In this document: positions 59,470 to 64,000 of the stretch, one piece after another
How the letters are laid out: each line of letters begins with the position of its first letter
How positions within the stretch are numbered: position 1 is the first letter of the stretch
Source: Arcobacter cryaerophilus gv. crypticus
GTDB taxonomy: Bacteria > Campylobacterota > Campylobacteria > Campylobacterales > Arcobacteraceae
Assembly: GCF_002993025.1 (NCBI RefSeq)
Contig: NZ_NXGI01000017.1
Coordinates: forward strand, 62,001 to 126,000
DNA: 64,000 bases
Direction: 5' to 3'
Notes under the pieces: generated by a model
Told to the model about the DNA's origin: nothing
Database searches by the model: none
What the model saw: only the letters and a program-made list of their open reading frames with translations
Translations under genes and position numbers: made by a program

Positions 59470-60271
59470 TTGTTTCTATCTCTTTTTTGTCTTCTATTTT
59501 TTCTCTAATTTTAGAGCTTAAACTTACAATTTGAACTATAAACCTATTTAATCCCAAAATTGAAATAGCATTTACAACTATAAACAAAATCCAAACTATA
59601 TTTTTAAGTTCTTGATTCTCTAGTATTTGTGAACTTTGTTTTGTAAAAAACCAAAAATGTGTATCAAGTTCTACTTTTAATCGTAAAATGTAATCCAAAT
59701 ATTGACAATTTGATGATAGAGAATTTGTTGCAAGTTTCAAACTCTCTTCTAAATTAGTTGTTAAATAACTTGGTTCATAACTATAAATAAATAAAAATAT
59801 ATAAACAACAAAAAGAATCAAAGATGAAATTTTTATTGTAAATTCTTTTGCAAAAATCTCTAAATGCTTTTCGTGAACAATATTTGAAAACCATAGCAAA
59901 AGTTTATGATATAAAACAAAAACAAAAGCTATAAAAAATCCCAAAAATATATAAAAATACCACTCAAAAGAGACCACAACATAGATTATAGAAATAGTAT
60001 AAATAAGTGAAATAATAAGATAAAAAATCATAGTAAAATATGGGGAAGTTATGATTTTTGCTATAAAAGTATCCTCTTTAAAATAGCAGTTTTTAAAGCA
60101 ATTTTTTTCTCTCATTCGTTTTTGAAAAAAACTGTAAGATATTAAAAAAACAATAAATACATAAGCTATTAAAGAGTAACAATTATATTTATAAGTAACT
60201 TGTATAAAAAACAGAACCAAAATAGGAAATAGTATAGAAAATATTAGCGGTTTTATTTTATTTGTTGTCAT
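59462..60271 (-). CDS. Polytopic membrane protein of unknown function
   Basis: 269 residues with six or so predicted membrane helices (about 11-50, 75-125, 150-172 and 225-250) and a cytoplasmic Lys/Glu tail. A Cys-containing loop (NCFKNCYF) lies near residue 58. No family is recognised. The ATG overlaps the stop of a 52-residue gene upstream (ATGA), and its end overlaps the next gene, so three genes form one operon. Confidence 0.72.
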   Translation of the reverse strand: MTTNKIKPLIFSILFPILVLFFIQVTYKYNCYSLIAYVFIVFLISYSFFQKRMREKNCFKNCYFKEDTFIAKIITSPYFTMIFYLIISLIYTISIIYVVVSFEWYFYIFLGFFIAFVFVLYHKLLLWFSNIVHEKHLEIFAKEFTIKISSLILFVVYIFLFIYSYEPSYLTTNLEESLKLATNSLSSNCQYLDYILRLKVELDTHFWFFTKQSSQILENQELKNIVWILFIVVNAISILGLNRFIVQIVSLSSKIREKIEDKKEIETNE

Positions 60272-60426
60272 TTTAATCTTTTTTTATAGTTGTTATATAA
60301 AGAATTTGATAACTCTTTAAAATTAAATGCTGGAATAAACTTTTCTCTAGTTTCGAAATACTCAAGGATAAGCCCATTTAAGTTCAAAAAAGTAAATATA
60401 TCTTTGTAGTTTATTAAAGTCTTCAT
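60268..60426 (-). CDS. 52-residue protein heading an unknown membrane operon
   Basis: ATG 60426 follows an excellent AAAGGAG site. The protein reads MKTLINYKDIFTFLNLNGL... and ends NNYKKRLK; its stop shares ATGA with the start of the membrane protein gene. The strong ribosome site and the stop/start overlap argue it is real. Soluble, helical, function unknown. Confidence 0.7.
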   Translation of the reverse strand: MKTLINYKDIFTFLNLNGLILEYFETREKFIPAFNFKELSNSLYNNYKKRLK

Positions 60427-60494
60427 TTACACTCCTTTTTCAAAGTAAAATTATATAAAACTATTGTGACTTTGATATTGCATTTGTTACTTTA

Positions 60495-60896
60495 CTATAA
60501 ACTATATTGCTCTTTAAAATTTGCAAAAGCAACTTCAATACTTGGTATAGATTTATAATGTGTTTTAAGAAATCTTACTTTTTTTGTTTTAAGATTGCAT
60601 ACTGCAATTCTAAAATTTGAACCAATAAATGGCTCTACTACACAAATAATATTATCTTCAACTTTCCTTGTAGCATAAATAGTGCCTTGAAGTTCAGAGA
60701 AAAAATATTTTGGATAACTCAATGGAGTTATCTCTACAATATCTATATTTTCAGAATTCTCAAGAGTTTGTGCAAGAGTTAAAGCATCCTCATAATTATC
60801 AAAAGAAACGCACCAGTCATCAAATTTTTTATTAAAATGTTGTAAATCTTCATCTAAAAATCCACCTGCTAAATATTGTAAAGCAAAAATAGCCAC
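60495..60896 (-). CDS. Conserved-looking small protein of unknown function
   Basis: 133 residues, soluble and mixed alpha/beta: MAIFALQYLAGGFLDEDL, an acidic helix and a beta-rich second half (TIYATRKVEDNIICVVEPF). No family is recognised. A GGTG site precedes the ATG. It lies alone between the membrane operon and the divergent RNase H-like gene. Confidence 0.62.
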   Translation of the reverse strand: MAIFALQYLAGGFLDEDLQHFNKKFDDWCVSFDNYEDALTLAQTLENSENIDIVEITPLSYPKYFFSELQGTIYATRKVEDNIICVVEPFIGSNFRIAVCNLKTKKVRFLKTHYKSIPSIEVAFANFKEQYSL

Positions 60897-61034
60897 ATAA
60901 ACACCTTTTAATTATATACAATTTTAAAAATTTATTCTAACATAATGAACTATAACAACAGATGAGATTTTTAATAGCAAAACTATGATAAGCTTGTATG
61001 TTTTAAAAAATAATATACTAAATAAAGATAAAAA

Positions 61035-61541
61035 TTGGAAAAAATAGAACTTTTTACAGATTCAAGTGTAAATCCACAAACAAAGATAGGTTTTGCTGCA
61101 TTTTTAGCTAAAAATGATGAAAATATAGTTTTACAAGAATTAAATAAAAATATAAAAATAAAGAAATTTGAAAATACTAGCTCAACAAGATTAGAGCTAC
61201 AAGCTCTACTTTGGGCGATAAATGAGATAGAAAAAGAGAAAGGTAGTTTATTAAATATTTTAATTGATGTTTATACAGATTGTCAAAATATAGTTAATCT
61301 AAAAACTAGAAAATCCAAGCTAGTAGACAATAATTATCATTCAGGAACTGGAAAACTAATAAAAAATCATGATTTATATAAAGAGTTTTTTGAAAAAGAG
61401 AGTAGATTAAATCTTAATATTATTAAAGTAAAAGGTCACAAAAAAACAGCTCTAAAAGATAATATTGATAATATTTTCAACCTTGTAGATAAGGCTTCAA
61501 GAAGTGCATTAAGGAATGAATTTAAAGATAAAATAGTTTAG
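61035..61541 (+). CDS. RNase H-like protein
   Basis: 168 residues from a TTG. The four acidic residues of the RNase HI active site can be placed: Asp in LFTDSSVNP, Glu in TRLELQALLWA, Asp in VYTDCQN and Asp in LVDKASR; the VKGHKK segment matches the His loop. It may hydrolyse RNA in RNA-DNA hybrids. It is divergent from typical RnhA. It overlaps the convergent histidine kinase gene by 4 nt. The ribosome site is weak. Confidence 0.78.
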   Translation: MEKIELFTDSSVNPQTKIGFAAFLAKNDENIVLQELNKNIKIKKFENTSSTRLELQALLWAINEIEKEKGSLLNILIDVYTDCQNIVNLKTRKSKLVDNNYHSGTGKLIKNHDLYKEFFEKESRLNLNIIKVKGHKKTALKDNIDNIFNLVDKASRSALRNEFKDKIV

Positions 61542-62389
61542 TTTAAAATACTCCTCAAATTTAGATTTATCCTATTTCCATCTTCAAAACTTTCAATATT
61601 TATTCCAATACTATTTTTATCGCAAAACTCTTTTACAACAGCAAGTCCTATTCCATAACCAATATTTTGTGAATTTTCTTGAAAATATCTATCAAAAACT
61701 AGCATAATATTTTTCGTATCAATTCCCAAACCTTTATTAAAAATTGATAATACACTATTTTCAAATGATATTTTAATATATGGATTTTCTTTACTATTAT
61801 ATTTAATTGCATTAGAAATAAGATTATCTAAAACTATTATAAAACCATTATAATCACTATGTAAAACTACATTATTTGGAACAAAAACTTCAATAATTGT
61901 ATCTTTTTTTATATCTTCAAATTTATCTAAAGAGTTCTTTAAAGCATCAAGTAAAGAAAAATCTTCTAAATCAATATTTTCAAACTCTTTTTTAAATTCG
62001 TACTCCATATTGTTATACAAGGAGCTTAAACTATCATTTGCTTTTTCTATTCTTTCTAGCCTTGTTAAACTTTTTGTATCTGTTAAATCTTTTTTTAGAA
62101 GATGAATATTTATTTTTATTGTAGATGTTGGAATATTTAATTCATGCAGTCTATTTTTTATACTATTTTTTATATTCTCTTCGCTTTGAAAAATTGGTTT
62201 TAAAATTTTTGTAGATATTAATAAAAAAAACAAAGAACCAAAAAGTGTTAAAAAAAGTATAAAAATAAAACTATTTTCTATGATTTTTATCTCAAAAATT
62301 AAAAAATAGTTTAAAAAAAGAACAAGCAAAATAGTAAAAAAAACTAAAATAAAACTTGAAATAAAAAAATATATTTTTTTAAAGTTCAA
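61538..62389 (-). CDS. Membrane sensor histidine kinase
   Basis: 283 residues. Two membrane helices (about 8-28 and 37-58) with a very short outer loop, so sensing is probably within the membrane or through a partner. The H-box reads LHELNIPTSTIKI (about 87), the N-box DNLISNAIKYN, then NKGLGID and GYGIGLAVV. It overlaps the response regulator gene by 11 nt. Small for its class, since no HAMP or outer sensor domain is present. Confidence 0.87.
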   Translation of the reverse strand: MNFKKIYFFISSFILVFFTILLVLFLNYFLIFEIKIIENSFIFILFLTLFGSLFFLLISTKILKPIFQSEENIKNSIKNRLHELNIPTSTIKINIHLLKKDLTDTKSLTRLERIEKANDSLSSLYNNMEYEFKKEFENIDLEDFSLLDALKNSLDKFEDIKKDTIIEVFVPNNVVLHSDYNGFIIVLDNLISNAIKYNSKENPYIKISFENSVLSIFNKGLGIDTKNIMLVFDRYFQENSQNIGYGIGLAVVKEFCDKNSIGINIESFEDGNRINLNLRSILN

Positions 62390-63044
62390 ATCTATACCCT
62401 ATTCCTTTTATATTTGTTATTACATTTTGTTTTTTTTCAAAAATATTTTTTAAGCTATTTATATAAACTCTAATTGAGCCATCGCTATGAGTTTGAGATT
62501 TACTCCACAATCTATCTACTATCATATCTTTTGAGATAATTTTTTTCTCATTTTCTATAAAAAGTTCCAATAAGTCCAAAACTTTTACAGGAAGTTTTAA
62601 ATCATTTTCATCTTTATACAATCTTTTCTCTTTTTTGTTATAAATCAAATTTTCTTCCAAAACTATATCTTCAAAACCTTTATTTTCTCTTTTAAATATA
62701 GCTTTTATTCTCAAAATTAATTCATCTAAATCAACTGGTTTTTTCAAATAATCATCACAACCTTTCAAAAAAGCATCTTTTAAAGTATCTTTGTCTTTAT
62801 ATGAAGTTAAAAAAATAGTTGATGTATTATCAGAACTTCCTCTTAAATTTTCAAGAGTTTTTAATCCATTTATTTTTGGAACATTTATATCAAAAATATA
62901 TAAATCATAATTTTTATGAAAAGTAAAATCAAATACCTCTTCACCATCTTTTGCAATATCTACATAAAATCCTTCACAAACTAAGAAATCTTCAATACTA
63001 GAAGCAAATAATAAATCATCTTCTAAAAGTAAAATACTATACAT
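62379..63044 (-). CDS. OmpR/PhoB-family response regulator
   Basis: 221 residues. Receiver with LLEDDLL, phosphoacceptor Asp in LYIFDINVPKINGL and Lys in YLKKPVD; winged helix from about 125 to the end (DGSIRVYINSLKN, NIKGIGYRFEL). It forms a pair with the overlapping kinase. Its start overlaps the upstream unknown gene by 8 nt, so the pair belongs to an operon with two unknown small proteins. Confidence 0.92.
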   Translation of the reverse strand: MYSILLLEDDLLFASSIEDFLVCEGFYVDIAKDGEEVFDFTFHKNYDLYIFDINVPKINGLKTLENLRGSSDNTSTIFLTSYKDKDTLKDAFLKGCDDYLKKPVDLDELILRIKAIFKRENKGFEDIVLEENLIYNKKEKRLYKDENDLKLPVKVLDLLELFIENEKKIISKDMIVDRLWSKSQTHSDGSIRVYINSLKNIFEKKQNVITNIKGIGYRFEL

Positions 63045-63402
63045 TTTCTTTTTTCTTTTTAGGTTTTTGTTTTGATATATTTGAATATTTTCTATCTATT
63101 TTTTTTCTCTCTTTTAGCTCCATTTCAACAGAAAGAGTATCATTCTCTCTTATTCCTAATCGCTTTTCAATAGGAATTTTGCCTTTTAATCTTGGATTTA
63201 ATCTAAAAAATTCATCAATATCTATATCAAAAGCTTGACCTTTGTTGTGAAGTTCTGCACTTTTTGGATAGCTTATAATATAACAACCTTGAAAATCGCT
63301 CTCAAGCCTTCCACCATAAGATATTTGCTTTAAGACATTAAATTTATTTAATATAAATAAAAAAATAAAAATTGATATAATAAAAATAGTAGTATCGATC
63401 AT
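63037..63402 (-). CDS. Small single-helix membrane protein of unknown function
   Basis: 121 residues. One N-terminal membrane helix (about 4-22, TIFIISIFIFLFILN) and a soluble basic domain ending in KQKPKKKKENV. The middle (FQGCYIISYPKSAELHNKGQ) is not recognised. It lies directly before the response regulator gene (8-nt overlap) and 4 bp after the next unknown gene. Confidence 0.68.
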   Translation of the reverse strand: MIDTTIFIISIFIFLFILNKFNVLKQISYGGRLESDFQGCYIISYPKSAELHNKGQAFDIDIDEFFRLNPRLKGKIPIEKRLGIRENDTLSVEMELKERKKIDRKYSNISKQKPKKKKENV

Positions 63403-63406
63403 ACTT

Positions 63407-63778
63407 TTATACCTTTATATTTTTTCTAATATTGTCATATATTCTTTTGTATTGAAAAGTTTCATCAAAAATTTTATTTTTATGATCTATTATAAAATCT
63501 AGTTTATCTTCTGTTGTAAAATCTTTTGAATCTAAACCAAAAATTTTTATTAGCATCCAAATAGGAACACCTTTTTGACCTAAAATATTATCAGAACTAG
63601 ACTCATTTCTTATACTAATATAACTATAGTTATCATACCATTTACCATTAAAATCTATTTTCCATGTAGTTCCATTTCCAAAGGTTGCAATACAATCACT
63701 ATCCTTTTCTAAAAAGAAATCAATTGCTAAAAGTTTATTTTTTGCTAAAGACAACTCTTTTTTATATTTTTCATACAT
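63407..63778 (-). CDS. Small protein of unknown function
   Basis: 123 residues, soluble. A helical N-terminus, then a beta-rich core (CIATFGNGTTWKIDFNGKWYD) and a helical C-terminus. No family assigned. It appears to be the first gene of the operon that ends with the response regulator and kinase. The ATG is preceded by a weak ribosome site. Confidence 0.65.
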   Translation of the reverse strand: MYEKYKKELSLAKNKLLAIDFFLEKDSDCIATFGNGTTWKIDFNGKWYDNYSYISIRNESSSDNILGQKGVPIWMLIKIFGLDSKDFTTEDKLDFIIDHKNKIFDETFQYKRIYDNIRKNIKV

Positions 63779-63860
63779 TACTTGACAATTCCCAAAATAT
63801 AGATTTTTTTAGCAAATATTTTAACTAAATCTTGCTTATTAACATTAATTTACTTTTGGA

Positions 63861-63866
63861 TACAAT
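63861..63866 (+). promoter_or_regulatory. -10 box of the terminal transporter gene
   Basis: TACAAT with TTGGA directly before it, 33 bp upstream of the TTG start at 63899. Confidence 0.4.
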
Positions 63867-63898
63867 CAAAAAATATAAAATTCACAAGGAGAATTAAT

Positions 63899-64000
63899 TT
63901 GTTAAAAAGTGCTGCTATTCCTTTTTTCTTATTACTTTTAGGGTATGTAGTTATGGCTGATGAAAATTTCACTGTTATTTTAAGTGGAATTGCTATTTTT
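63899..64000 (+). CDS. Probable Na/Pi cotransporter, N-terminus only (window edge)
   Basis: 34 codons from a TTG with a strong AAGGAG site 7 nt upstream. The visible part is a membrane helix (AAIPFFLLLLGYVVM), then MADENFTVILSGIAIF running into the edge. This resembles the start of Na/Pi cotransporter (NptA/PhoU-fused) proteins, but with so little sequence the family is tentative. Confidence 0.5.
   Translation, partial: MLKSAAIPFFLLLLGYVVMADENFTVILSGIAIF

Noticed and set aside
1-64000. CRISPR arrays, IS elements, prophage genes
   Set aside because: No regularly spaced repeats, transposase, integrase or phage structural genes were seen on either strand.

Overview
The window is AT-rich DNA from a Gram-negative bacterium of the Campylobacterota, most likely the Arcobacter/Aliarcobacter group. 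Three things suggest this. The order murJ, ABC flippase, pyrD, M16 peptidase, dapA, short-chain reductase, pgsA is a known Campylobacter/Helicobacter arrangement. There is a split Aer-type energy-taxis pair of CetA/CetB type. There is also a mlaA-mlaC-RND lipid-transport operon. The species is inferred from these features, not matched to a reference.

Layout. 1-5320 (minus): a c-di-GMP phosphodiesterase, a LytTR two-component pair, a carotenoid-desaturase-like flavoprotein and a DUF523/DUF1722 protein. 5406-10904: polA, radA, a hot-dog thioesterase, ybeY and a PerR-like regulator. 11087-21475 (plus): an exported endonuclease/phosphatase-fold protein, then the conserved block murJ-ABC-pyrD-M16-dapA-fabL-pgsA-rseP, closed by a strong terminator. 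21583-29055: a DUF1090 protein, a YggS-type PLP protein, CetA/CetB, a DUF1104-OmpR regulator-kinase-cytochrome operon and a second ABC exporter. 29142-33838 (minus): yebC, then a coiled-coil protein, a Roadblock/OmpA-type membrane protein, a Ras-like GTPase and a PAS-GGDEF cyclase, which look like one functional unit. 33964-38480: mlaA, mlaC, an RND exporter, a LOG protein and a candidate small RNA. 38504-47294: mixed metabolism (HAD, thiD, proA, a membrane GH17 protein, a nitrilase-family amidase, an SLT-like protein and a Fur-box-controlled DUF2325 gene).

47352-51427 (minus) is a complete D-alanylation operon, dltC-dltD-dltX-dltB-dltA. Its 46-residue dltX starts with TTG and is easily missed. 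Teichoic acids are not expected in such an organism, so the acceptor is unknown. DltB also has Asn where MBOAT enzymes normally have the catalytic His.

52122-57885 looks like an inserted island. A tRNA-Leu(GAG) gene truncated after 70 nt lies on the left and an intact copy on the right. Between them is a five-gene, fully overlapping minus-strand operon: sugar epimerase (apparent AUA start), GT4 glycosyltransferase, radical SAM/SPASM protein, WG-repeat/O-methyltransferase fusion and histidine phosphatase. No integrase is visible. To the right, 58026-58435 holds two broken gene pieces, followed by genes of unknown function: a three-gene membrane operon with an unlisted 52-residue gene, an RNase H-like protein and a second OmpR-type two-component system. 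The window ends in the start of a probable Na/Pi cotransporter.

The three best candidates for undescribed biology are the GTPase/Roadblock-OmpA cluster, the Gram-negative dltCDXBA operon, and the tRNA-flanked epimerase-GT-rSAM-WG/methyltransferase-phosphatase operon.
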